Shown: piece by piece, positions 8,240 to 16,339 of the stretch
How positions within the stretch are numbered: position 1 is the stretch's first letter
Layout of the letters: each line of letters begins with the position of its first letter
NCBI RefSeq assembly: GCF_016862995.1
Contig: NZ_BOOA01000016.1
Span: forward strand, 1-64,000
DNA length: 64,000 nucleotides
Origin: Acrocarpospora phusangensis
GTDB taxonomy: Bacteria; Actinomycetota; Actinomycetes; Streptosporangiales; Streptosporangiaceae
Direction of reading: 5' to 3'
Program-made: the position numbers and the translations under genes
The notes under the pieces: generated by a model
The model's input: only the letters and a program-made list of their open reading frames with translations
The model's database searches: none
Told to the model about the DNA's origin: nothing

Positions 8240-9835
8240 TCACGTGGAGCCGCTGATCTCCAGATCCCGGAGCTTGGGGTCGCCGGCGTCGGCGTAGTAG
8301 TCGTCCGGCCGCGTGGCGTCGGGCCCGTCGGCCACCTTCGCGGCGCGGGCGATCAGCGTGCCCAGCACCGCGAAGACCAGGTTCACGATCAGGGCCAGGA
8401 AGCCCGCGTACACGGTCATCTTGGTGTCCAGGCCCAGCTTCTCCAGCGGGAAGGCCGAACCGCCGAAATGGGCGTGGTCGATGGCCGGGTTGGAGATGTT
8501 GTAGAGCAGCACCATGCCGGCCGACATGCCCGCCACCCAGCCCGCGATCAGGCCGGCCCGGTGGAACCAGCGGCTGAACAGGCCGAGGGTGATGGACGGC
8601 AGCGTCTGCAGGATGATCACGCCGCCGATGAGCTGCAGGTCGATGGAGAACTGCGGGTCGATGAGCAGGATGAACAGCACCGCGCCGACCTTCACCACCA
8701 GCGAGGTGATCTTGCTCACCGAGGCCTCCTGGGCGTCGGTGGCGTCCGGCCTGATGTACTCCCGGTAGATGTTGCGGGTGAACAGGTTGGCCGCCGCGAT
8801 CGACATGATGGCCGCTGGGACCAGCGCCCCGATGCCCACCGCCGCGAACGCCACGCCCGCGAACCAGTCCGGGAACATGCGGTCGAACAGCTGCGGCACG
8901 ACCGTGTTCACGTCCCGCCCGATCGGGGTGACCCCGGCCGCGATGGCCATGTAGCCGAGCAGCGCGATCAGACCGAGCAGCAGGCTGTAGGCGGGCAGCG
9001 CCGACATGTTCCGCTTGATCACGTCCCGGTTTTTGGAGGCCAGCACGCCGGTCACGCTGTGCGGGTAGAGGAACAGCGCCAGCGCGGAGCCCAGCGCCAG
9101 GGTCACGTACTGGAGCTGGTTGTTGGCGTTGAGGAGGATGCCGTCGCCGGGGGCGGGCGTCGCGTCGAACTTGGCCTGGGCCGCGTCGAAGATCGCCCCC
9201 CAGCCGCCGAGCCGCGCCGGGATGTAGATGATCGCCACCAGGATGACCACGTAGATGAGCGTGTCCTTGACGAACGCGATCAGCGCGGGCGCCCGCAGCC
9301 CCGACTGGTAGGTGTACGCCGCCAGGATCGCGAACGCGATGATCAGCGGCAGGTCCCCGGAGACCCCCATGGTCTTCAGCACGGCCTCGATCCCGACCAG
9401 CTGCAACGCGATGTACGGCATCGTCGCCACGATCCCCGTGATCGCCACCAGCAGCGCCAGCGTCGGCGACCCGAACCGCGCCCGGACGAAGTCCGCCGGG
9501 GTGACCAGGCCGTGCACGTGCGAGACCGACCAGAGCCGGATCAGGATCAGCATCACCAGCGGATACACGATCACCGTGTACGGCACCGCGAAGAACCCCA
9601 TCGCGCCCGCCCCGAACAGCAGCGCGGGCACCGCCACGAACGTGTACGCCGTGTAGAGGTCGCCGCCCACCAGGAACCAGGTGATCCACGACCCGAAGTT
9701 CCGCCCGCCGAGCCCCCACTCGTTGAGGCTGGCCAGGTCGTCTGCCCGCCGCCACCGCGAGGCCACGAAGCCCATGCCGCTCACCAGCGCGAACAGCGCG
9801 GTGAAGACGACGATCTCGGTGATGTGCCCGCTCAT
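8240..9835 (-). CDS. sodium:solute symporter (SSS family, MctP-like monocarboxylate permease)
   Basis: 531-residue protein with about 13 hydrophobic helices. The start region NEWGLGGRNFGSWITWFLVGGDLYTAYTF is diagnostic of SSS family members of the monocarboxylate uptake (MctP) branch. ATG 9835 overlaps the stop of the upstream DUF3311 gene by four bases. MctP-type carriers take up lactate, pyruvate or short-chain acids with Na+ or H+. Substrate assignment is by family and operon partner only. Confidence 0.88.
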   Translation of the reverse strand: MSGHITEIVVFTALFALVSGMGFVASRWRRADDLASLNEWGLGGRNFGSWITWFLVGGDLYTAYTFVAVPALLFGAGAMGFFAVPYTVIVYPLVMLILIRLWSVSHVHGLVTPADFVRARFGSPTLALLVAITGIVATMPYIALQLVGIEAVLKTMGVSGDLPLIIAFAILAAYTYQSGLRAPALIAFVKDTLIYVVILVAIIYIPARLGGWGAIFDAAQAKFDATPAPGDGILLNANNQLQYVTLALGSALALFLYPHSVTGVLASKNRDVIKRNMSALPAYSLLLGLIALLGYMAIAAGVTPIGRDVNTVVPQLFDRMFPDWFAGVAFAAVGIGALVPAAIMSIAAANLFTRNIYREYIRPDATDAQEASVSKITSLVVKVGAVLFILLIDPQFSIDLQLIGGVIILQTLPSITLGLFSRWFHRAGLIAGWVAGMSAGMVLLYNISNPAIDHAHFGGSAFPLEKLGLDTKMTVYAGFLALIVNLVFAVLGTLIARAAKVADGPDATRPDDYYADAGDPKLRDLEISGST

Positions 9836-10029
9836 GCCCGGGTCCGCCAATGCACCAGAAGCGTGACGGCCACGCTGAGCAGGATGAACAGCAGCTGCAG
9901 CCAGTAGAACAGGGGGATGCCGAACAGGCGCGGTTCGATGGAGTTGAACAGCGCGGGGATCAGCGGCACCACGACGGGGACGACGAGCAACCAGTACCAG
10001 GGGTTGCGGTCGGAGCGGGGAGCGTCCAA
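9832..10029 (-). CDS. DUF3311 small membrane protein, symporter partner
   Basis: 65-residue protein with two hydrophobic helices (WYWLLVVPVVVPLIPALF and IPLFYWLQLLFILLSVAVTLLV). DUF3311 proteins are regularly encoded directly before SSS/MctP symporters and overlap them, as here, so it is probably an accessory subunit. The start is TTG 10029 with an AAGGA sequence about eight bases upstream. Confidence 0.85.
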   Translation of the reverse strand: MDAPRSDRNPWYWLLVVPVVVPLIPALFNSIEPRLFGIPLFYWLQLLFILLSVAVTLLVHWRTRA

Positions 10030-10152
10030 CGCGTCTTTCCTTCCAGGAGGCCTTCCGGGAGACCGGACAGACTGTCAGATCGCAGCGTAAAGTTCCCCGT
10101 GTCACAGTCGGCCCGACTGATCGGTGAGCGGTGCCTACAGCGCGGCGAACGG

Positions 10153-11766
10153 TCAGTCGAGCTGCGGCAGCAGCACGGCGGACGGGCGCGCCGGATCGTG
10201 GAAAACCTCCTGGTCGCTGGCCACCATCGGGCCGCCGGCGCCCAGCGGCAGGCCGGTGCCGGGGTTGCGCGGGATGCGGGGGTAGGCGCCGCTGGCCACC
10301 TGCACCCGGATCTGGTGGCCGCGCCGGAACCGGTGCCCGATCGGCCACAGGTCCACCGGCACCCGCCGTACGCCGTCGGCGTCCGCGGCGTCGGCCGGGG
10401 TGAGCCGCCGCACTCCCTCGCACACGTTCATGGACGTCCCGTCGGGGCGTACGTCGCAGATCCGGACGACCAGGTCGGTGTGCTCGCGGCTGGTCCGCAC
10501 GTACAGCTCGGCGGAGACCGGGCCGATCACGTCGGTGTCGGCGGTCAGCTTGGGGGAGGTGTAGACGAGCACGTCCCTGCGGGCCTCCAGCCGCCGGTTG
10601 TCGCGCGGCTCGGAGTTGCCGATCAGCACCGGGCCGCCCAGCACCGGCGTCGGGTGCTCCGGGTCGTACCGGTAGCGGTCCGGCGAGGACTCGCCCGCGC
10701 GCTCCGGGCCCAGGTTGAAGCCCGGCTGCAGGTGCCAGCGCCGTGTCCGCGTCCCCGGCACCGGCCAGTCCGGGTAGTCCCGCCACTCGCCGGCCCCGGT
10801 CACGTACAGCCGCACCGGCGACGTGCGCAGGCCGGAGGGGTCGCCCAGCAGGTGCGCCCGGAACCAGGCCAGCGCGTCGGCGTTGGCCGTGCGCCCGTGC
10901 CGCACGTCCGCGTGGTACCAGGGCCCGATCGTCAGGTACGGCTGCCGCCCCGCGGCCCGCATCGCCGCGTAGTCCTTGAGCTGCCACGGCAGGAACACGT
11001 CGTACCAGCCGCCGGTCATCGTCACCTCGGCCGCCACCCGCTCCACCGACGCCGAGAAGTCCCGCTTCCGCCAGTACGCGGAGGCCGGGTTGCCGTGATG
11101 GGCCAGCAGGTCCTGGAAGAACGGCAGCGGCCGCCCGGCCGACACCCGGTCCAGCTCGGCCAGGGGGCGTCCCGACAGGACCGCCCGCCGGGTGCGCCGG
11201 GGCGCCAGCAGCGCCGACGCGCCGCCGATCGGCCCCTCCATGCCCGCCGTGAGCGTGGTCCAGATGAGCGAGGACTCCAGCGCGAACGCGCCGCCCACGT
11301 AGGCGGCCTCCCGGAACGAGGACGCGGTCACCTGGGTGGCCATGGCCCGCAGGTCGGGGGTCTCCGCCGCGATGGCCCACTGGGTGAAGCCCAGGTAGGA
11401 GGGGCCGTGCATGGCGAAGCCGCCGCCGTACCAGGGCTGGGATCGCATCCACTCGACGGTGGCCAGGCCGTCGTCGTGCTCGTCGCCGAGCGGGTCGAGC
11501 AGGCCGCCGGAGCCGAAGCCGCCCCGGCAGCTCTGCACCACGACCTGGAATCCGTGGCGGGCGAAGGCTTTGCCGTACATCCAGCCGACCATGCCGGACC
11601 GGCCGTACGGCGAGCGGATCAGGATGGTGGGCGGGCGGGGGCCGCCCACGGAGGAGTTCACGAAGGAGTTCACGGAGGAGTTCACGGGGGAGTAGAGGTC
11701 GGCGAGCAGGGTGACACCGTCGTGCATCGGCACGGGCACGTCTCGCCGAACGGAAACGCGCGACAT
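10153..11766 (-). CDS. CocE/NonD (X-Pro dipeptidyl-peptidase S15) family hydrolase
   Basis: 537-residue serine hydrolase. It has the N-terminal alpha/beta core with nucleophile Ser123 in GPSYLG and substrate-side motif RSPYGRSG. The C-terminal half is the jelly-roll domain of the family (PVSAELYVRTSREHTDLVVRICDV, then IRVQVASGAYPRIPRNPGTG). Members cleave esters, acylated amino compounds or X-Pro dipeptides. No signal peptide is evident. Start could be ATG 11766 or the GTG just before it (11769). It is transcribed away from the trp leader; the two starts lie 85 bases apart. Confidence 0.9.
   Translation of the reverse strand: MSRVSVRRDVPVPMHDGVTLLADLYSPVNSSVNSFVNSSVGGPRPPTILIRSPYGRSGMVGWMYGKAFARHGFQVVVQSCRGGFGSGGLLDPLGDEHDDGLATVEWMRSQPWYGGGFAMHGPSYLGFTQWAIAAETPDLRAMATQVTASSFREAAYVGGAFALESSLIWTTLTAGMEGPIGGASALLAPRRTRRAVLSGRPLAELDRVSAGRPLPFFQDLLAHHGNPASAYWRKRDFSASVERVAAEVTMTGGWYDVFLPWQLKDYAAMRAAGRQPYLTIGPWYHADVRHGRTANADALAWFRAHLLGDPSGLRTSPVRLYVTGAGEWRDYPDWPVPGTRTRRWHLQPGFNLGPERAGESSPDRYRYDPEHPTPVLGGPVLIGNSEPRDNRRLEARRDVLVYTSPKLTADTDVIGPVSAELYVRTSREHTDLVVRICDVRPDGTSMNVCEGVRRLTPADAADADGVRRVPVDLWPIGHRFRRGHQIRVQVASGAYPRIPRNPGTGLPLGAGGPMVASDQEVFHDPARPSAVLLPQLD
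11653..11688. repeat. 12-bp tandem triplication inside the CocE-type gene
   Basis: Three consecutive copies of GGAGTTCACGGA with end variation begin at 11653, 11665 and 11677. On the coding strand they insert repeated VNSS/VNSF tetrapeptides near residue 30 of the hydrolase, before the first conserved motif. Confidence 0.8.
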
Positions 11767-11814
11767 CACGTACTAATTGGTAACATAACGGACATACTCC
11801 TGTCACGTGCCGAA

Positions 11815-11843
11815 TTGCCGATCGGGGACGGCACCGCTATTGT
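11815..11843 (+). promoter_or_regulatory. predicted promoter of the trp leader
   Basis: TTGCCG (11815-11820), a 17-base spacer and TATTGT (11838-11843) resemble a vegetative actinobacterial promoter. The expected transcription start is about 11850, at or next to the leader ATG (11851), so the leader mRNA would be leaderless. This is inference from spacing. Confidence 0.6.
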
Positions 11844-11850
11844 GTGCCGC

Positions 11851-11883
11851 ATGCGAACTCCTCAGCAGTGGTGGCGCCGCTAA
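11851..11883 (+). CDS. trpL: tryptophan operon leader peptide (MRTPQQWWRR)
   Basis: A 10-codon ORF with two adjacent Trp codons, MRTPQQWWRR then TAA, lies 115 bases before trpEG. It is followed by mutually exclusive RNA hairpins ending in an intrinsic terminator. Tandem Trp codons in so short a peptide are a classic ribosome-mediated attenuation sensor: stalling at UGG-UGG when charged tRNA-Trp is scarce favours the antiterminator. Leader peptides with Trp runs precede trpE in Streptomyces. It lacks room for a Shine-Dalgarno sequence and probably starts leaderless. Confidence 0.88.
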   Translation: MRTPQQWWRR

Positions 11884-11955
11884 CAGGCGGCAGTCGAACC
11901 CAGGTTTTCGCATTCGCGAGCAAGCACTGGCCGCCCCGGAACGGGCGGCCTTTTT
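11876..11955 (+). promoter_or_regulatory. trp attenuator: four-segment leader RNA with intrinsic terminator
   Basis: Segment 1 (GCCGC, 11876-11880, just after the Trp codons) can pair with segment 2 (GCGGC, 11887-11891). Segment 2, as GGCGGC (11886-11891), can instead pair with segment 3 GCCGCC (11930-11935) to form an antiterminator. Segments 3 and 4, GGCCGCCC (11929-11936) and GGGCGGCC (11943-11950), form an 8-bp terminator stem followed by TTTTT (11951-11955). This is the standard Trp attenuation layout. Confidence 0.85.
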
Positions 11956-11998
11956 GGTATTCGCCCCCGGGGCTCGATGAGAGATCAAGGGGCGAACC

Positions 11999-14125
11999 GT
12001 GGAGATCACCCGATATAGGACCGGCGGGGGCGTCGAGGTCGAGCGCGGCGTGCGCGAGGTCTCCGAGGCGGCGCTGGAGGAGATCGTCACCGCGCTCGGG
12101 GAACGGCGCGGCGGCGCGTTCTCCTCGGGCATGGACTACCCCGGCCGGTACAGCCGGTGGGCGTTCGGCTATGTGGATCCCTGCCTGGAGATCGTCGCGC
12201 GCGGGCGGAACATCTCCGCCCGGGCGCTCAACGCGCGCGGCCGGGTGGTCCTGCCGGCCGTGGCGGCCTGCCTGCTCGCGGCCGGCGAGATCGCCGGGGA
12301 GCGCACCGAGGACTGGATCGAGGTGACGGTCGCCGAGTCCGCCGAGTTCCTGCCCGAGGAGATGCGCAGCCGCCGCCCCACCGTCTTCACCGCGATCCGC
12401 GAGGTCATCGCCGCCTTCAAGGGCGAGGACCCGCACCTCGGCCTGTACGGCGCCTTCGGCTACGACCTGGCCTTCCAGTTCGAGCCCATCCGGTTCGCCC
12501 TCACCCGCCCCGAGGACCAGCGCGACCTGGTCCTGCACCTGCCCGACCGGCTCGTCGTCATCGACCGCGTCCGCGAGACCTGCGTCGAGTACACCTACGA
12601 CTTCGCCGTGGACGGCGCCACCACCCGGGACCTGCCCCGCACCGGCGACGCCCACCCCCTCCGCAAAGCCACCGAGATCCCGAAAAATCCGGAAAGAGGT
12701 GCTTATGCGGAAGTGGTGGCGCGGGCCAAGGAGAAGTTCAAGCGCGGCGACCTGTTCGAGGTCGTGCCCGGCCAGGTCTTCCACGCGCCCTGCGACGACC
12801 CCGCCGCGTTCTACCGGTCGCTGCGGGTCAGCAACCCCGCGCCGTACGAGTTCCTGATCAGCCTCGGCGACGGCGAGCACCTGGTCGGCGCGTCCCCGGA
12901 GATGTACGTCCGGGTCGCCGGCGACCGGGTGGAGACCTGCCCGATCTCCGGCACCATCGCCCGCGGCGCCAACCCCGTCGAGGACGCCGAGGCCATCCGC
13001 ACGCTCCTGTCCAGCGTGAAGGAGGAGTCGGAGCTGACCATGTGCACCGACGTGGACCGCAACGACAAGTCGCGGATCTGCGTGCCCGGCTCGGTCAAGG
13101 TCATCGGCCGCCGCCAGATCGAGATGTACTCCCGGCTGATCCACACCGTGGACCACATCGAAGGCCGCCTGCGCCCCGAGTTCGACGCCCTGGACGCCTT
13201 CCTCACCCACATGTGGGCGGTCACCGTCACCGGCGCCCCCAAGACCTGGGCCATGCAGTTCATCGAGGACCACGAGGCCACCACCCGCCGCTGGTACGGC
13301 GGCGCCGTCGGCTTCATCGGCTTCGACGGCTCCATGAACACCGGCCTCACCCTGCGCACCGCCCAGGTCAGGGAGGGCGTCGCCACGGTCAGGGCCGGCG
13401 CGACGCTGCTCTACGACTCCGACCCCGACGCCGAGGAGCGCGAGACCGAGCTCAAGGCCAGCGCCCTGCTCGGCGCCCTCGCCGCGGTCGGCAAGCCGGC
13501 CGGCGCGGGCGAGCCGGGCCCCGAGCGGGAGCAGCCGGGCAGCGGGCACACCGTGCTGCTCGTCGACCACGAGGACTCCTTCGTCAACACCCTGGCCGAC
13601 TACTTCCGCCAGCAGGGCGCCTCCGTGGTCACCCTCCGGCACGGCTTCCCGCTCGACATGGTCGACCGGATCGCGCCCACCCTGGTCGTGCTCTCGCCCG
13701 GCCCCGGCTGGCCGTCCGACTTCGGCACCGACAACCTGATCAAGGCCCTGTACGCCAGGGAGCTCCCGGTCTTCGGCGTCTGCCTGGGCCTGCAGGCCAT
13801 GGTCGAGCAGGCGGGCGGGACGCTGGAGCTGCTGCCGTACCCGGAGCACGGCAAACGCGGACAGGTCAAGCGGGAGGGCGACAGCGCCCTGCTGGACGGC
13901 CTGCCGGAGGCGTTCACCGCCGCCAGGTACCACTCGCTCCACGCCAAGCACCCGGGGGTGCACGGGTTCACGGTCACGGCGGCCACGGCCGACGGCGCGG
14001 TCATGGCGATCGAGGACGTGGCCAACCGGCGGTTCGCGGTGCAGTTCCACCCCGAGTCGATCCTGACCACCGAGGGCGGCGCGGGGGCCCGGATCATCGC
14101 GAACGTGCTGCGGCTCTGCGGGTAA
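11999..14125 (+). CDS. trpEG: anthranilate synthase, fused TrpE-TrpG (component I + glutamine amidotransferase)
   Basis: 708-residue fusion converting chorismate and glutamine to anthranilate, the first committed step of tryptophan synthesis. Residues about 1-500 are the chorismate-utilising TrpE part (GASPEMYVRV, ETCPISGTIARG, DVDRNDKSRIC, TVTGAPKTWAMQFI). Residues about 515-708 are the class I amidotransferase, with nucleophile Cys595 in GVCLGLQ and the His/Glu of QFHPES. Start is GTG 11999 with AAGGGG upstream. PhzE-type enzymes share this fusion, but the Trp-coding attenuator argues for primary tryptophan biosynthesis. No other trp gene is adjacent. Confidence 0.95.
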   Translation: MEITRYRTGGGVEVERGVREVSEAALEEIVTALGERRGGAFSSGMDYPGRYSRWAFGYVDPCLEIVARGRNISARALNARGRVVLPAVAACLLAAGEIAGERTEDWIEVTVAESAEFLPEEMRSRRPTVFTAIREVIAAFKGEDPHLGLYGAFGYDLAFQFEPIRFALTRPEDQRDLVLHLPDRLVVIDRVRETCVEYTYDFAVDGATTRDLPRTGDAHPLRKATEIPKNPERGAYAEVVARAKEKFKRGDLFEVVPGQVFHAPCDDPAAFYRSLRVSNPAPYEFLISLGDGEHLVGASPEMYVRVAGDRVETCPISGTIARGANPVEDAEAIRTLLSSVKEESELTMCTDVDRNDKSRICVPGSVKVIGRRQIEMYSRLIHTVDHIEGRLRPEFDALDAFLTHMWAVTVTGAPKTWAMQFIEDHEATTRRWYGGAVGFIGFDGSMNTGLTLRTAQVREGVATVRAGATLLYDSDPDAEERETELKASALLGALAAVGKPAGAGEPGPEREQPGSGHTVLLVDHEDSFVNTLADYFRQQGASVVTLRHGFPLDMVDRIAPTLVVLSPGPGWPSDFGTDNLIKALYARELPVFGVCLGLQAMVEQAGGTLELLPYPEHGKRGQVKREGDSALLDGLPEAFTAARYHSLHAKHPGVHGFTVTAATADGAVMAIEDVANRRFAVQFHPESILTTEGGAGARIIANVLRLCG

Positions 14126-14212
14126 AACCGAGCGTGATCGGCGGACACGGAGGGTGACGGCGACCTAGAGTCCCCCTGTCCATTTGTCCACGTGTCCACG
14201 CACGTCACCGAC

Positions 14213-14248
14213 AGAACGGGCGGCCCGGTTCCCGCGGGCCGCCGTTCT
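14213..14248 (+). terminator. strong bulged hairpin between trpEG and the amidohydrolase
   Basis: AGAACG (14213-14218) pairs with CGTTCT (14243-14248), and GCGGCCCG (14220-14227) pairs with CGGGCCGC (14235-14242), with G14219 bulged and a 7-base loop. There is no T tract. It may end trpEG transcription, or it may act in the leader of the next gene, whose ATG is 15 bases on. Confidence 0.6.
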
Positions 14249-14262
14249 GGATTGGCAGGCCC

Positions 14263-15378
14263 ATGCGCTCCCGCCTTCCCGACCAGGTCGCCGAGGCCCT
14301 GCTGGCCCCCCTCGTGGACCAGCACTGTCACGGCGTGCGCCGCGACGACCTGGTCAGGTCCGCGTTCGAGACGCTGATCACCGAGAGCGGCGCGCCCGCG
14401 CCGCCCGGCACCACGCACTTCGACAGCCCGCTCGGCCTGGCCGTGCGCCGCTGGTGCGCGCCCCTGCTGGATCTGGAGCCGCACGCGCCGCCCGCCGTCT
14501 ACCTGGCCAGGCGCGCCGAACTGGGCGCGGAGGAGGCGAACCGGCGGCTGCTGCGGGCGGCCGGGGTGGTGGCCTTCCTGATGGACGGCGGGGGCGACGG
14601 CGACCTGCTCTCCCCGGCCGAGACCGGGCGGCTCGGCGGGGCCGCCGCCGACGAGGTCGTCCGGCTGGAGCGGGTGGAGGAGGAGGTCGCGGCCGAGGGG
14701 CTCGTGTCGCTGGACTACCTCGACCGGCTCCAGCGGGAGGTGGAGGAGCGGGCGTCCCGGTGCGTGGGCCTCTCCTCGGTCGTCGCGTACCGGTACGGGC
14801 TGGACTTCGAGGCGGGGCGGCCGTCGCGCGGGGCGGTGCTGGCGGCGGCGGGACGGCGGCTGGCCGACCCCAAACGGCCCCTGGGCGACCCGGTGCTGCT
14901 GCGCCACCTGCTCTGGCTCGCGGCCGACGTGGCCAGGGAACGCGCCCTGCCCATCCAGTTCCCGTGCGGCGACGGCGGGGCGCGGCCATCCGCGCCGCAT
15001 CGCGGCGATCCGGCGAGGATGGCCGGGTTCATCCGGGCGCTGCTGCCGCTGAGCGTGCCGGTGATCCTGCTGGACTGCTACCCGTACCACCGGCAGGCGG
15101 CCCGGCTGGCCGCCGCCTTCCCGCACGTGTACGCCGGGGAGGCCAGACCGGCGGCACTGACCGAATCGCTGGAGCTCGCGCCGTTCCACAAACTGCTCTT
15201 CGGATCCGGGGGAGCCGGGGTGGCCGAAACCATTTATCTGGGCGCACTGAATCACCGCCGCGCCCTCGGCCGGCTGCTGGCGGAGCGGCTGGCGGAGGAC
15301 GAATGGTCGGCCGCCGACGCCGTCCGCGTTGCCCAGATGATCGGGTCCGGAAACGCCCGCCGTATATATCGTCTTTAA
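14263..15378 (+). CDS. amidohydrolase-family protein (FluG-like, TIM-barrel metal hydrolase)
   Basis: 371-residue protein of the amidohydrolase_2 type. The N-terminal metal-binding pattern is DQHCHG, and a late conserved block FHKLLFGSGG matches the FluG/decarboxylase-like barrel end. Such proteins hydrolyse or decarboxylate small acids or amides, often near glutamine-synthetase-like genes, but none is present here. It follows trpEG by 137 bases with a hairpin between and is followed by an ABC exporter. Substrate unknown. Confidence 0.75.
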   Translation: MRSRLPDQVAEALLAPLVDQHCHGVRRDDLVRSAFETLITESGAPAPPGTTHFDSPLGLAVRRWCAPLLDLEPHAPPAVYLARRAELGAEEANRRLLRAAGVVAFLMDGGGDGDLLSPAETGRLGGAAADEVVRLERVEEEVAAEGLVSLDYLDRLQREVEERASRCVGLSSVVAYRYGLDFEAGRPSRGAVLAAAGRRLADPKRPLGDPVLLRHLLWLAADVARERALPIQFPCGDGGARPSAPHRGDPARMAGFIRALLPLSVPVILLDCYPYHRQAARLAAAFPHVYAGEARPAALTESLELAPFHKLLFGSGGAGVAETIYLGALNHRRALGRLLAERLAEDEWSAADAVRVAQMIGSGNARRIYRL

Positions 15379-15393
15379 GTAGGAGGACAGGGC

Positions 15394-15441
15394 GTGGATC
15401 TTGGGCGGATAATTCTGCCTGATGAGTGCTATCGAGATTAG
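15394..15441 (+). CDS. possible 15-codon leader ORF overlapping the ABC ATPase start
   Basis: GTG 15394 is preceded by a perfect AGGAGG (15381-15386) at seven-base spacing, the best ribosome binding site in this stretch. The ORF reads MDLGRIILPDECYRD and stops at TAG 15439-15441, 20 bases inside the ATPase gene, which itself has no clear Shine-Dalgarno site. Translation of this ORF could couple to or modulate ATPase synthesis. Alternatively AGGAGG is incidental and GATAAT (15408-15413) is a -10 box for a leaderless ATPase mRNA. Confidence 0.35.
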   Translation: MDLGRIILPDECYRD

Positions 15442-16339
15442 AAACCTATCGAAATCGTTCGGGCCGGTACGCGCCGTGAACGATGTCTCCTTCACCGTGG
15501 AGGCCGGGACCGTCACCGGGTATCTCGGGCCCAACGGCGCGGGCAAGACGACTACTCTGCGCTCGCTGCTCGGCCTGGTCACCCCCGACGCGGGCGAGGC
15601 CCTGGTCAACGGGCAGCGATACACCACGCTCGCCCACCCGCTCAGCGAGGTGGGCGCCGTGCTTGAGGCCACGAGCTTCCACCCGGGCCGTACGGCCCGC
15701 AACCATTTGCGCATCATGTGCACCGCGGCCGGCCTGCCCGCCAGGCGGGCCGACGAGGCGCTGGAGACGGTCGGCCTGGCCGACGCGGCGGGGAAGCGGG
15801 TCGGCGGCTTCTCCCTCGGCATGCGCCAGCGGCTGGCCCTCGGCTCCGCCCTGCTCGGCGAGCCCAAGGTGTTCATCTTGGACGAACCGGCCAACGGCCT
15901 GGACCCGGCGGGCATCCAGTGGCTGCGCGGCTTCCTGCGCCACCTGGCCCACGAGCGGGGGGCGGCCGTGCTGGTCTCCAGCCACGTGCTGTCCGAGGTG
16001 GAGCAGACCGTGGACAACGTTGTGATCATCGCGCGCGGCAGGCTGGTCCGGCAGGGCACGCTCGCCGAGCTCACCCAGAACGGCGACACCGCCGTCCGGG
16101 TCAGGACCGGGGCCGACTTCCGGCCCGCGCTGGAGGAGGCGGGAGCCCGGGTGGAAGAGGTGGAACCGGGCGTGCTCCGCGTCTTCGGCATGGACACCGA
16201 GCGGATCGGCCAGCTGGCCCTGGACAACCGCGTCCTGCTGACCGAGGTCACCCAGGAGCGCTCGGACCTCCAGCAGGTCTTCCTGGAACTCACCGGGGAC
16301 GAGCCCGCGGCGGCCGTCGGCACGGAGGCGGGCAGATGA
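15422..16339 (+). CDS. ABC transporter ATP-binding protein (bacitracin/lantibiotic-immunity-like)
   Basis: 305-residue ATPase with Walker A GPNGAGKT (about 36-43), Q-loop, a variant signature FSLGMRQR, Walker B VFILDEPANGLDP and switch SSHVLSEVE. The AN in DEPANGLDP and the C-terminal regulatory domain are typical of exporters related to bacitracin and lantibiotic self-protection. ATG 15422 is taken as start. The permease gene overlaps the stop by four bases. Confidence 0.9.
   Translation: MSAIEIRNLSKSFGPVRAVNDVSFTVEAGTVTGYLGPNGAGKTTTLRSLLGLVTPDAGEALVNGQRYTTLAHPLSEVGAVLEATSFHPGRTARNHLRIMCTAAGLPARRADEALETVGLADAAGKRVGGFSLGMRQRLALGSALLGEPKVFILDEPANGLDPAGIQWLRGFLRHLAHERGAAVLVSSHVLSEVEQTVDNVVIIARGRLVRQGTLAELTQNGDTAVRVRTGADFRPALEEAGARVEEVEPGVLRVFGMDTERIGQLALDNRVLLTEVTQERSDLQQVFLELTGDEPAAAVGTEAGR

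Noticed and set aside
8240-11806. A 1188-codon minus-strand open frame spanning the symporter, DUF3311 and CocE-type genes
   Set aside because: Only the last 531 codons match a family. The upstream part is a high-GC shadow of other genes in another frame.
11999-14125. PhzE-type phenazine enzyme instead of TrpEG
   Set aside because: The Trp-Trp leader peptide and attenuator, and absence of phz genes, favour tryptophan biosynthesis.
14192-14377. A second leader peptide before the amidohydrolase (GTG 14192)
   Set aside because: It has no codon run for a sensed amino acid, runs past the next gene start and has shadow composition.
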